A stretch of 64,000 bases of DNA from positions 1 through 64,000 of the forward strand of contig CAZUCI010000001.1 in NCBI GenBank assembly GCA_964619485.1, read 5' to 3'. The DNA comes from UBA2882 sp964619485. GTDB taxonomy: Bacteria; Bacillota; Clostridia; Lachnospirales; Lachnospiraceae. A model generated the notes under the pieces. It saw only the letters and a list, made by a program, of their open reading frames with translations, was not told the DNA's origin and did not search any database. Both the position numbers and the translations under genes were made by a program. Positions 43,205 through 52,492 of the stretch are shown here, piece after piece; positions within the stretch are counted from its first letter, which is position 1, and each line of letters begins with the position of its first letter.

Positions 43205-44898
43205 ATGATTAAAAAAGGTTCAACTGATATGCCAGCTAAAGAGGATCAATTTGAAATTAAAAAGTATGTAGAGGGACTGATTAGCTTTATAAAAGAGTGC
43301 AATACTCCAATGACCTTAGCAATACAGGGAGATTGGGGAACTGGCAAGACTAGTATTATGACTATGGTAAAAAGTAAGCTCCAGGAAGATTCCAAAGACA
43401 AGATAGAATGTGTTTGGTTTAACACCTAGCAATTTTCACAGTTTAACATGGGAGAGCAGTTGCCCCTTTTGATGATGAGTAAGCTTGTTTCTTCTGTTTC
43501 AAATGGAAAAGGAGAGATAACAGATACATTGAAAAAAATCTTCACAGGGATTGCGGGTCTGGCGACAGGTTATGTATCAGGTGGAGCATCTAATGGTGAA
43601 GATATACAAAAATTGTTTGAGTCTGATTTTGTAAAACAGGTAGATGAGTTAAAGACGGCTTTTCAGAATATGGTTAGGGAGAGAGCTGGTGCGGAAGGAA
43701 GAGTCGTAGTATTTATTGATGACCTGGATAGATTACAGCCGGGAAGAGCAGTTGAACTGTTGGAAGTTTTAAAGGTGTTTCTTGATTGTGAGCAATGTGT
43801 ATTTGTTTTGGCAATTGATTATGGTGTTGTTTGCAGGGGAGTAAAGGAGAAATACGGGGAGGATTTTAGTGATGAAAAGGGAAAAAGCTTTTTTGACAAA
43901 ATTATTCAGGTTCCCTTTAAAATGCCAATAGCAGAATATAATATTCAGAATTACATTTGCGAAGAATTTAAGAATATTGGTTTAGATGTTAGCGAAAAAG
44001 AGCTCCCAATATATCAATCCCTGATTAACAGCTCCATTGGAAATAATCCGAGAGGCATGAAGCGGTTGTTTAATTCATTTTTACTTTTGAAATATGTTGC
44101 CGATGAAAGCATTTTTCAGAATTCTCACTATATGGCGATTTTGTTTGCACTGCTTTGTATGCAGAGCAGGTATGAAAGTGTTTACAATTATTTGATTGAG
44201 AAGAAATCGGAAATTAATGAAAGCATGATAAGCCAATTGGAAAGAGAAGATGAACAGCTGATGAAGAACCTGAAACTGACTGCAATGGATGAAGAAGATT
44301 TTAGTGTCTTCATTGAAGACTTTGTTGACGTGATTGATAGTGAACATGGTAATACCTATAGCGTGGAAGGAATTGAGGCATTTAAGAAAGTCTTATCTTT
44401 TTCCGCAATTACGGCTAATAATGCGAAAGGAAGTTCTAATGAATTTGGAGAGTACAGGTGGCGCCATAAGGACTTCTGTCGAAAGGTTAAGGAGTTACTG
44501 AATGATTATTTAATGGCAGTAATATAACTTTTAATGACTGGCATAACAGGAATGACAAGGGAACCTGGTGGACATATTTTAGAAACGAGGGAGAGGATTG
44601 CAAATTAGAATTTGGGTACGAATTCAGACTTGATCCAAAACCATCTGATTCTGGTATGAAAAGCAGCATGACTGTCACAATTTATCCGGTAAAGAAAAGT
44701 ACTCCGCTTAGCAGAATTTTAGAGGAGATGGGAGGAAACCCATATTCTGAATTAGGATATGAGGGTGAGGTAGGAAACACGGATCGAATTTGGTATAATA
44801 ATTTGCTTACTTTTGATACGACTGACGAATCTTCATATGAGGAAATTTTTGTGATTGCAAAAAAGACTGTTGATGCATTATTGAAGTATACGAACTAG
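43205..44898 (+). pseudogene. KAP-family P-loop NTPase, broken by a stop and a frameshift
   Basis: The N-terminal part has DQFEIKKYVEGL and Walker A GDWGTGKTS. It ends at TAG 43427-43429 after CVWFNT. The same frame continues QFSQFNMGEQLP, so the stop replaces the Trp of the KAP signature FNTWQ (TGG to TAG). The second part (to 44527) has Walker B VVVFIDDLDRLQP and the KAP helix NNPRGMKRLFNSFLLL. A downstream frame to 44898 (FNDWHNRNDKGTWWTYFRNE ... TVTIYP) appears to be the displaced C-terminus. Removing a TA from ATATAA at 44522-44527 joins them as MAVITFNDW. The intact protein would be about 564 residues. KAP ATPases include the phage-exclusion protein PifA. A glycosylase-like gene follows after 30 nt. 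Confidence 0.75.
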
Positions 44899-44928
44899 GT
44901 ATTGGCAGGTTAACAGGGAATGTAAAAT

Positions 44929-45603
44929 ATGAATATTAAGGAAGAAGAAAGAAAATTATTCGATAATTGGAAAAAGGAATTGGAACAGGAAGCATCGAAA
45001 ACAATTATTTTTAATGAGGATGGAATAGTCGATTCTGAGAAATGGAATGCATCTCAAAGAAAGCTTCTATTTGTTTTGAAAGATACGAATGGTTTACAGA
45101 GTAGTTTGACAGAGTTTCTAGCTAACGGAGGACGCGGTACTGGTGGAACATGGAACAATGTATCCAGATGGGCAGACATAGTGTTAAATGGGTGCTTTTC
45201 CGCAGGAGTAGATAACGAGTATAGAAAACAAATGTTAAGTCAAATCGCTGTATTAAACTTGAAAAAAGTTCCAGGTAAAGCTGTAAACAGTTGGGAAGAA
45301 TTAAATGAGTTTACCATTCGGAATGCTGATAAATTGAATCAACAATTGAACCTGATTAATCCAGATGTAATTATTGTGGGGGGATCAGGAACAAACTGGC
45401 TGTTTGAAACGTATGTTTTAAAGAGTAAGACGGAGTGCAGGTTTGTCACTGATGGTGGTGACTCAAGTAAAAAAATAGAATACTATTCGACAAAATTGAA
45501 TTGTAAAAAAGTGAATGTTATTTCAATGCCTCATCCAAGCCGCTGTGCAATGGCATATTCATATTTGCTTCTGAATTGTATTTCGAAAATATTTGAAAGT
45601 TAA
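44929..45603 (+). CDS. Uracil-DNA-glycosylase-like protein
   Basis: This 224-residue soluble protein has features of the UDG superfamily: RKLLFVLKDTNG at the first strand, a central LINPDVIIVGGSGT strand, and VNVISMPHPSRCA near the C-terminus in the place of the HPSP-type motif. The fold assignment is moderate, and catalytic residues cannot be confirmed by eye. It follows the KAP NTPase gene by 30 nt on the same strand, which suggests that the two formed one functional unit. Unlike its neighbour it is intact. The start ATG 44929 has a weak AGGGAATG upstream. Confidence 0.5.
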   Translation: MNIKEEERKLFDNWKKELEQEASKTIIFNEDGIVDSEKWNASQRKLLFVLKDTNGLQSSLTEFLANGGRGTGGTWNNVSRWADIVLNGCFSAGVDNEYRKQMLSQIAVLNLKKVPGKAVNSWEELNEFTIRNADKLNQQLNLINPDVIIVGGSGTNWLFETYVLKSKTECRFVTDGGDSSKKIEYYSTKLNCKKVNVISMPHPSRCAMAYSYLLLNCISKIFES

Positions 45604-45705
45604 ACAGTAAAAACCAAAATGATATTAGTATGAGATGCGGTAGATTATGTGAGAGCGACAGCAAATTATATCGGTATAAAGAAAAAACATTATTTAGGAG
45701 AGGAC

Positions 45706-45993
45706 ATGAAACCTAAATCAGAAAAAAGTATGGAATTATACACCATGATGCTAAAAAAAGGCTATGCAGAGGAATTTTGTGACGCAGTTACAAAAAATCT
45801 GAATACAGATTTCACAGCTGCCAGGATGATTGGATATTTGAGCCACTATAAGAAGCTTCCCATGGAAGAGGTGGTTGATGAGATGCTTGCAATTCTTAGT
45901 GACCGCAATAGAATTATGCAGAAGAAAGAGATGGAAAGTACAAATGCAGCGTGGAATTACCATATGATGCAGGGATTTGGAGAGGATGAGTAA
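45706..45993 (+). CDS. Small hypothetical protein
   Basis: This 95-residue helical protein (KSMELYTMMLKKGYAEEFC, ARMIGYLSHYKKLPMEEVVDEML) has no signal or membrane segment. No family is recognised. The start at ATG 45706 has GGAGAGGAC before it; the frame extends to 45649 without an RBS. A terminator follows the stop codon. Confidence 0.65.
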   Translation: MKPKSEKSMELYTMMLKKGYAEEFCDAVTKNLNTDFTAARMIGYLSHYKKLPMEEVVDEMLAILSDRNRIMQKKEMESTNAAWNYHMMQGFGEDE

Positions 45994-46004
45994 TACCATC
46001 CTCG

Positions 46005-46039
46005 GGACTGACAGCAGTTTTGTTGACAGTCCTATTTTT
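46005..46039 (+). terminator. Rho-independent terminator after the small protein
   Basis: GGACTGACAGCA pairs with TGTTGACAGTCC with two mismatches and is followed by TATTTTT. It begins 11 nt after the stop codon. Confidence 0.75.
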
Positions 46040-46092
46040 GATGTGTAGAATTAAATATAAATATTATGATAAGAAGAAACAGAGGAAAAAGT

Positions 46093-47202
46093 GTGAAAAC
46101 ATTGAAAAGAAATTTGAAAAGTAATTTTTATAAATGCTTCATTATAACCGCATTGTCCGCCAGCCTTCTCGTGGGATGTGGCAGGGCTGAAGCACCGGAA
46201 GCTTTGAAAGAGCAGGATGTGGAAGCTTCAGAACAACTGGATGGCGAAGCAAAGCTTGACGATACAAAGCTTGATGAAGCGGGAGAAGCTATATCCGTTG
46301 AAACAGCAGAGGAAAATACCGTGGAGGACAGCGAGGAAGAACAGCTTTCTGCCAACACAGCAGTTATGCTGGATGAGCCGGCTACCATGTATGCGGCAAA
46401 ACGTGTGAATGTCCGTTCCATGGCAGGCACAGACTCGGAAATTATCACAACCTTGAATCGTCGGGATTCAGTCAGTAAAATTGGTGACGACGGTGAGTGG
46501 TCGATTATTATGCTGGATGGCAGACAGTGTTATGTTTCAAGCGAATATCTGGTGACGGAGGATGAGCTGCCGTCAGGCTTTCTGGTGGTTATTGATGCAG
46601 GACATCAGCAAAAGGGAAATAATGAGAAGGAACCAATTGGACCTGGAGCCAGCGAAACGAAAGCAAAGGTTGCCTCTGGAACAAGCGGACCGACCAGCGG
46701 CCTGGCAGAGTATGAGCTTACACTGCAGGTTTCTTTGAAGCTGGAGGAAGAGTTAACAGGAAGAGGCTATCAGGTTCTGATGGTCAGAACGACCAACGAT
46801 GTAAATATCAGCAACAGCGAGCGTGCGCAGGTGGCAAACAATGCCAATGCTGACGCTTTTATCCGCATTCATGCCAACGGGTCCACAGACACCTCTGTCA
46901 ATGGGGCAATGACCATCTGCCAGACAAAATCCAATCCCTATAATGGGTCCCTGGCATCTCAGAGCAAGAGTCTGTCACAAAAGGTGCTGGATTCTCTGTG
47001 TGCCTCAACCGGCTGTAAAAAGCAGTATGTATGGGAAACGGATTCCATGAGTGGTATTAACTGGTGCCAGGTTCCGGTAACGATTGTAGAGATGGGGTAT
47101 ATGACAAACCCAACGGAGGATTCCAATATGGCTTCCGGAGATTATCAGTGGAAAATTGTAAAGGGAATTGCAGATGGCGTTGATGCTTATTTTGCAGAGT
47201 AA
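46093..47202 (+). CDS. SH3-domain N-acetylmuramoyl-L-alanine amidase, lipoprotein
   Basis: This 369-residue cell-wall hydrolase cuts the bond between muramic acid and L-alanine in peptidoglycan. A lipoprotein signal (ALSASLLVGCG) is followed by an acidic linker (about 35-105). A bacterial SH3 domain comes next (about 108-160, KRVNVRSMAGTDSEII). The Amidase_3 domain has zinc ligands in VVIDAGHQ, the Glu in LAEYELTL, the His in IRIHANGS, and the catalytic Glu in VEMGYMTNPTED. All zinc and catalytic residues are present. GTG 46093 is preferred because AGAGGA lies 7 nt before it; ATG 46066 has no RBS. Confidence 0.88.
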   Translation: MKTLKRNLKSNFYKCFIITALSASLLVGCGRAEAPEALKEQDVEASEQLDGEAKLDDTKLDEAGEAISVETAEENTVEDSEEEQLSANTAVMLDEPATMYAAKRVNVRSMAGTDSEIITTLNRRDSVSKIGDDGEWSIIMLDGRQCYVSSEYLVTEDELPSGFLVVIDAGHQQKGNNEKEPIGPGASETKAKVASGTSGPTSGLAEYELTLQVSLKLEEELTGRGYQVLMVRTTNDVNISNSERAQVANNANADAFIRIHANGSTDTSVNGAMTICQTKSNPYNGSLASQSKSLSQKVLDSLCASTGCKKQYVWETDSMSGINWCQVPVTIVEMGYMTNPTEDSNMASGDYQWKIVKGIADGVDAYFAE

Positions 47203-47211
47203 TACAGATAG

Positions 47212-47271
47212 AAAGCTTTAAAAAAGAAAAGCTCAAGATACAAAGTTTTAAAAAAGAAAAGCTCAGGATAC
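47212..47271. repeat. 30-nt direct repeat, two copies
   Basis: AAAGCTTTAAAAAAGAAAAG + CTCAAGATAC at 47212-47241 is repeated at 47242-47271 with two changes. It ends just before the RBS of the zinc-ribbon gene. Confidence 0.7.
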
Positions 47272-47285
47272 AAGGAGGAAATGAT

Positions 47286-48414
47286 ATGTTTTGTCAGAAG
47301 TGTGGAAAGGAAATGCCGGATGACAGTGTGTTTTGCCCAAGCTGTGGAGCAAAACAGATAGTAGCCGGCCAACCTGAGGTAAAAATGGAAGGTGCAGCTT
47401 CAAAAAAGAAAAATCTTATAATGATTTCTGTGGCCTGCGGCATATTTTTGGTTTGCCTGATTATCGGGCTTGCTTCATTGCTGATAAAGCCGACTGTTAA
47501 TCTGAACAAATATATTGAGATTTCCTTTGACGGGTACAATACCATGGGAGAAGTGACAGTTTCCTTTGATAAGGAACAGCTTCAGACTGACTTTGGGAGA
47601 AAGCTGAAGAGCAGTATTGTGGACAGGGATGAAATCGCCTGAGGCATTGATCGACAGCTGTGTTGGCGGAAGCATCAGCCAGGAAGCAGGACTCAGCAAT
47701 GGTGACAAGGTAACCTATACGTGGGATTGCGACAAAGAGTATGCCAGAGAGATGTTTGGCTGTAAATTGAAATATAAAGATATAAATTGTACAGTTTCCG
47801 ACTTGGAGGAAGCGCAGAGCTTTGATCCCTTTACAGGCGTTGATGTAACGTTTGAAGGGGAGGACGGCGATGGCTATGCCTATGTTTCGGGTGAACCGCA
47901 GGAGATGGCAGCCCAGTATCTGAATTTTGATCTGGATCAGTATGAGTCTTTGAGTAATGGAGAACAGGTCGTTTTGACCATTTCCAATTATGGAGATGAT
48001 CCAACAGAATACTGCATTTTAAATTTTGGAATGGTTCCGGCCGCATTGACTAAAACATATACAGTGCAGGGGCTTGGTTCATCTGATGAATCCTTTGGTG
48101 AGCACATGAACGAAAATATGGATGAAGCAGGGGAGGATGACTTCCAGGGATTTGTTTTCCCAAATAGTTCAGTGGAACCCTTGTGGGAAGATGAAGTAGA
48201 GGAACTTTCAGATGAAGATCTGCGCTTAGCAATTAACGAATTGTATGCAAGACACGGTTACATTTTTAAGGATGAAGCCTTACGTGCCTATTATGAGCAG
48301 TTTGCCTGGTATGAGGAGCTGATCAATCCAGATGAGTTTACCATGGATATGTTCAATGAAACAGAAAGAAAAAATGTTGAATTGTTACAGAGTGAGAGAG
48401 AGAATAGAAGCTAA
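47286..48414 (+). pseudogene. Zinc-ribbon/YARHG membrane protein, frameshifted
   Basis: The first frame (47286-47642) has an N-terminal zinc ribbon (MFCQKCGKEMPD, FCPSCGAKQ), a single membrane helix (about 43-68) and the start of an extracellular beta domain. It stops at TGA 47640-47642. The next frame (to 48414) continues the same domain (EALIDSCVGGSISQEAG) and ends with a YARHG domain (DEDLRLAINELYARHGYIF). Removing one T in GCCTGAGGC gives a smooth join DEIAEALID. The intact protein would be about 375 residues. YARHG domains are extracellular modules of unknown role. The second part has no RBS of its own. Confidence 0.8.
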
Positions 48415-48436
48415 GGACAAGAAGCTAAGGACAAGC
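48415..48436. repeat. 11-nt direct repeat, two copies
   Basis: AAGAAGCTAAGGAC occurs as overlapping copies between the stop of the zinc-ribbon gene and the RBS of the cyclase gene. Confidence 0.5.
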
Positions 48437-48449
48437 AGGGGGAAGTAAC

Positions 48450-49535
48450 ATGGGAAAAATGAACATGGGTATCAGATTATTTCGTAATGCAGGGTATACA
48501 GAGCCTGTTTACAGCAATTTCAGAACAGAGATTATTTTTCAAAACAGCAGACTTGTCAAGGAATCAACCTTTATTGGAAGTATTGTCATGTCACTTCTGA
48601 CGATTTCTTCATTCTTTGTTAAATCAGTTTCGAAAGTGACCCCCTTATATCTGATAACAGCAATTATGTTTACTGCCATTTTTCTTCTGATACGCAGGAT
48701 GGGAAGTAAAAATGGAACAGTTACACTGATTTGTAATTATGCATTTTTACTGACAGCATTTTTCTTTGCAATTGGACTGGATGTGATTCAGAACAATCCA
48801 ACGGCTACTACGGTCTGTGTTTTGCTGGTGGCACTTCCCCTCCTGATTGTTGATAAACCATATCGGGAAAATTTGTTTTTCCTGATGATTACCCTTGCAT
48901 TTATTTTTGAGTCTGTATTTATAAAACAGTCACCAAAGGCTTCCATTGATGTGCTGAACGCAATTTCTTTTTTTGTGGTGGGATGTTTTCTTGGATATAA
49001 GCACAACCAGATGATGCTCCGTAACTTTATGAATCAGAGGCTTTTGGAGAATCAGAGGGATACTGATACGCTGACGGCCCTGTATAATAAGGGAGCCATG
49101 GAGAATAAGGTGGTAAGCTTTCTGCGAAAAATGGATGTAACGGCAAGTATGATGGTCATTGATCTGGATAATTTCAAGTATGTAAATGATACCTATGGGC
49201 ATCAGGCCGGTGATGAAATTCTCGTGGAAATTGGGCACATGCTTTTGGATTTATTCAGAAGCAGTGATTTAATCAGTCGTTTTGGCGGTGATGAATTTAT
49301 TGTATTTATGCCAATGATGGACAATCGTAAAATTTTGGAGCAGAAGGCACAACAGATTTTAGATGGCGTGAGTGAAATCCGAATCCAGGAGGATGCAGAG
49401 TACAGGGCGCATATCTGTATTGGAATTGCCGCATATCCACATGATGGCGGCAGCTATGAGGAATTGTTCAAAAATGCAGATGAGGCAATGTACCGTGTAA
49501 AGAAGAATGGAAAAGACGGGTATGGTTTTTTCTAA
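48450..49535 (+). CDS. Membrane diguanylate cyclase (GGDEF)
   Basis: This 361-residue protein has six hydrophobic helices at about 40-185 with no known sensor domain, then a GGDEF domain from about residue 200 (DTLTALYNKGAME). The active-site loop is ISRFGGDEF (about 278-282). The inhibitory I-site RSSD precedes it at the correct distance, so product inhibition is expected. MVIDLDNFKYVNDTYGH and the tail NADEAMYRVKKNGKDGY are complete. GGGGGAAG is the RBS. Its membrane part resembles that of the hybrid kinase at 61074 (shared LLVALPLLIVDKPYR and LLLPLFIIDQPWR-type segment), which suggests a common sensor type. Confidence 0.9.
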   Translation: MGKMNMGIRLFRNAGYTEPVYSNFRTEIIFQNSRLVKESTFIGSIVMSLLTISSFFVKSVSKVTPLYLITAIMFTAIFLLIRRMGSKNGTVTLICNYAFLLTAFFFAIGLDVIQNNPTATTVCVLLVALPLLIVDKPYRENLFFLMITLAFIFESVFIKQSPKASIDVLNAISFFVVGCFLGYKHNQMMLRNFMNQRLLENQRDTDTLTALYNKGAMENKVVSFLRKMDVTASMMVIDLDNFKYVNDTYGHQAGDEILVEIGHMLLDLFRSSDLISRFGGDEFIVFMPMMDNRKILEQKAQQILDGVSEIRIQEDAEYRAHICIGIAAYPHDGGSYEELFKNADEAMYRVKKNGKDGYGFF

Positions 49536-49581
49536 AAAGAGCGGGAAGTGCGGAAAAAATTTGACTGGAGGCAACGACAAT

Positions 49582-50499
49582 ATGGAGCTGGAACAGGAAA
49601 TCAAACAGGTGAGTGAGAAAATTCGCAGAGAATTTGGTGAAAGTGATGCCAAAAGAGATGCAAATTTGAGAGTGCCACAGAAACTTATCACAATTTATGA
49701 TATCCCTTATGGAAACGATAATTTACTTGATGTTTATTATCCGGAGGAAACAAAGGAAAAGCTTCCTGTTATTGTCAACGTTCATGGAGGAGGGTATACC
49801 TATGGCTCCAAGGAGGTATATCAGTTCTATGGCATGTCTCTTGCACTTGAGGGCTTTGTTTTTGTGAATGTAAATTACAGGCTGGCACCGGAATATCTGT
49901 TTCCAACGCAGCTTGGAGATATTGTCCAGGCACTTCATTGGGTTGAAGAACAGGCAGAAAATTATTATATGGACTGTGAGAATGTTTTTCTTGTGGGGGA
50001 TTCAGCGGGAGCCCAGATGGCAAGTCAGCTTGGGGCTATTTATTCCAATCGGGTTTACGCATCACTTTTTCCATTTCAGCTGCCTGAAAGGGTGAAAATA
50101 CGTGCAATGGCACTCAATTGCGGACTTTATGATTTGCTGCGTGCATCAAAGGAAAAGCGTGAAGAGAAAAATGAGGAGGGTATGAGCAATTTCCTGCTGA
50201 TGGAGCTTTATCTTGGCAGGAAGGGGCGTAGAATGGAGGAAATGCTCAGGGTCTGTGAAAATATCAATGGCAACTATCCTCCAAGCTTTATTATGACCTC
50301 CTATTATGATTTTCTGCGCAGTCAGGCAAAGCCTTTTTATGAGCTGCTTTGTGAGCGGGGTGTCAAGGCTGAATATCATCTTTATGGCGAGAAAGCGCAG
50401 CAATACATGGGACATGTGTTCCATTGCAATATGAATCTGGAAGAAGCAAAGCAGTGTAATACAGAGGAATGTGAATTTTTCAAACAGCATATCGCTTGA
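49582..50499 (+). CDS. Alpha/beta hydrolase, hormone-sensitive-lipase type esterase
   Basis: This 305-residue cytoplasmic esterase has the oxyanion motif VNVHGGGYTYG, the nucleophile elbow VGDSAGAQMA, and a late His region (GHVFHCNMNLEEAKQ). NVNYRLAPEYLFP is the typical intervening segment. The substrate is unknown. ATG 49582 has TGGAGG before it; the frame extends upstream into the cyclase gene but without an RBS. The 3' end is close to the following kinase gene. Confidence 0.85.
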   Translation: MELEQEIKQVSEKIRREFGESDAKRDANLRVPQKLITIYDIPYGNDNLLDVYYPEETKEKLPVIVNVHGGGYTYGSKEVYQFYGMSLALEGFVFVNVNYRLAPEYLFPTQLGDIVQALHWVEEQAENYYMDCENVFLVGDSAGAQMASQLGAIYSNRVYASLFPFQLPERVKIRAMALNCGLYDLLRASKEKREEKNEEGMSNFLLMELYLGRKGRRMEEMLRVCENINGNYPPSFIMTSYYDFLRSQAKPFYELLCERGVKAEYHLYGEKAQQYMGHVFHCNMNLEEAKQCNTEECEFFKQHIA

Positions 50500-50537
50500 A
50501 ATAGTCGTTTTTCATGCATCCCACAAGGAGAATAAAG

Positions 50538-52315
50538 GTGAAAGATTTGAAAAACATGAGAATTTTTACGCAGCTTTTTATTTGGATAGCGGTGTTTGCA
50601 TTGAGGAATCCTTTAATCTTTACCACAGAATTGATTCCAAAATAGATGTTAATAAAGGGCAATATTCCATTGCAATTGTTTCAAATCGAAATATGCTGAA
50701 GGATTTTGTGGAGGAAAAATATCCGGCGTGCAGGGTTGTCCTGTGCGATTCACCCAGGGATTGTGTGAAAACGGTGGAGGCGGGAAAGGCTGATATGGCC
50801 TACCTGGATATGCGCGTTGCCGATAATGTTTTGATTGAAACCGGAATTACAGATATCAGGCAGCTCCCCATGGACCCGGTGGTCAATGGAATTGCCATAG
50901 AGTTTTCCGGCGAGAACAGCGAGCTTTTGGCAAGTATTGTTAACAAAGGCATACAGCAGCTGGATCAGAGTGACATATCTGATGCAATGGTTCAGTATGC
51001 GCTGGCGTCCCATGAGGAATTCAGCATGAGAACTGTTTTGCGGGATTATCCGGGCTGGGTCATTTTTGCATTGTCCGTACTTACTATGATGATTATTGGA
51101 CTGACGATTGTGTTGACCTACGCCAATGTTATGAAAAAGCAGAGGGACAAAATTGCCCGGGCAGACGCAGATAAAACTGAGTTTTTCTCAAGAATGAGCC
51201 ATGATATGCGTACCCCAATGAATGGGATTCTCGGGATGATCCGTCTGCCTCAGGAGACCTCAGACCTGACTGAAATTCAGGAAAATATGGACAAGGCAGA
51301 GGCAGCAGGTGAGTACATGCTGAGTCTGATTAACGATACACTGGACCTGCAGCGCCTGGAATCCGAGCGGCTAAAGCTGGAGCCTGAGATTGTCCATACC
51401 AGTGAATATGTGAATAACCTTCTGGATATAGTCAGGGTCAGCACAAAGCAGAAAAATATTGATTTCAGAATCACAAATCGAAATGTGGACGAGGACACCT
51501 ATATAGAAATAGATAAGGTGCGTGTGAAACAGATTTTTTCCAATCTCCTTTCCAATGCTGTGAAATTTACACCTGACGGAGGCATTGTGGAAGTGGTAAT
51601 GGAAATTGTTCAGCGGCAGGGCAGCATACTTCACGGCAAATTTCAAATAAGAGATACCGGGGTGGGAATGAGTAAGGATTTTATGGAAAATCGTCTCTTT
51701 AAGCCCTATTCCCAGGAAAATAATGTGATGTCCAGCCAGCTGGCAGGCTCCGGTCTTGGCATGGCAATCACCAAAAATCTGGTGGAGATCATGGGTGGCA
51801 AAATGGAAGTGGAAAGTGAGCTGGGAGAGGGAACCACCTACACCGTTTACCTGAACATAAAGAAAATCCCGAAAGAAAAGGCTCTACAGCTCGATAAGGA
51901 GAAGCAGGAAAGTGTGGCAGCAGTTGATATTGCCGGAATGCAGATTTTGCTCTGTGAGGATCATCCGCTGAATGCAGAAATTGCCAGAAGATTATTACAA
52001 AAAATGGGATGCAAGGTTGTCTGGGTCGAGAATGGCAGGCTTGCCATCGATCGACTGAAGGAATCTGAGGAGGGCTTTTTTGACATCATTCTGATGGATA
52101 TCCGAATGCCGGTCATGGACGGAATCACCGCGGCGAAGGAAATACGAAAGCTGGACAGAGAGGATGCAAGGGAGATTCCAATTATTGCCATGACAGCCAA
52201 TGCCTATGAGTCTGATATCAGGAATTGTCTGGATGCGGGAATGAACGAACATTTGCCAAAGCCGGTAGAGCCTCAAAAAATATATGAAACGCTGATGAAA
52301 TACGTGAAAAAGTAA
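50538..52315 (+). CDS. Membrane hybrid histidine kinase with truncated, probably frameshifted N-terminus
   Basis: GTG 50538 has the RBS AAGGAG and begins a signal-anchor-like MRIFTQLFIWIAVFAL, but that frame stops at 50645. The kinase is in another frame, open from before 50500, with no start or RBS of its own. Its first clear domain is the second lobe of a bacterial type 3 solute-binding sensor (YSIAIVSNRNMLKDF, VEAGKADMAYLDM), so the first lobe is missing. A transmembrane helix (WVIFALSVLTMMIIGLTIVL) leads to HisKA (FFSRMSHDMRTPMNGILG), HATPase (NAVKFTPDGG, DTGVGM, GSGLGMAI) and a receiver (ILLCEDHPLN, ILMDIRMPVMDG, IAMTANAY, KPVEP). The kinase core appears active. The N-terminus looks like a deletion plus frameshift. 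Coordinates start at the probable original start codon. Confidence 0.7.
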
Positions 52316-52320
52316 ATTTT

Positions 52321-52361
52321 ATTCCCCAGCTTTTGCCATGTGCGGCAGCCGGGGAATTTTT
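52321..52361 (+). terminator. Rho-independent terminator after the kinase
   Basis: ATTCCCCAGC pairs with GCCGGGGAAT around a loop with a small inner stem (TTGCC/GGCAG), followed by TTTTATG. It starts 6 nt after the stop codon. Confidence 0.8.
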
Positions 52362-52492
52362 ATGCTCTTTTACATATTGTTCTAAAAAAAATACGTAAAC
52401 TGAGGCTTGAAATGATTGTAAATTATTGTAGGGAATAGTAGAATAAACAATTGCGGCACAAGAGAACACAATACGAGAATACAGGAGAAAAA

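Noticed and set aside
43427..43429. TAG in the KAP gene as a pyrrolysine or recoded codon
   Set aside because: The position is the conserved Trp of the KAP motif, a single TGG to TAG change explains it, and a second lesion lies downstream.
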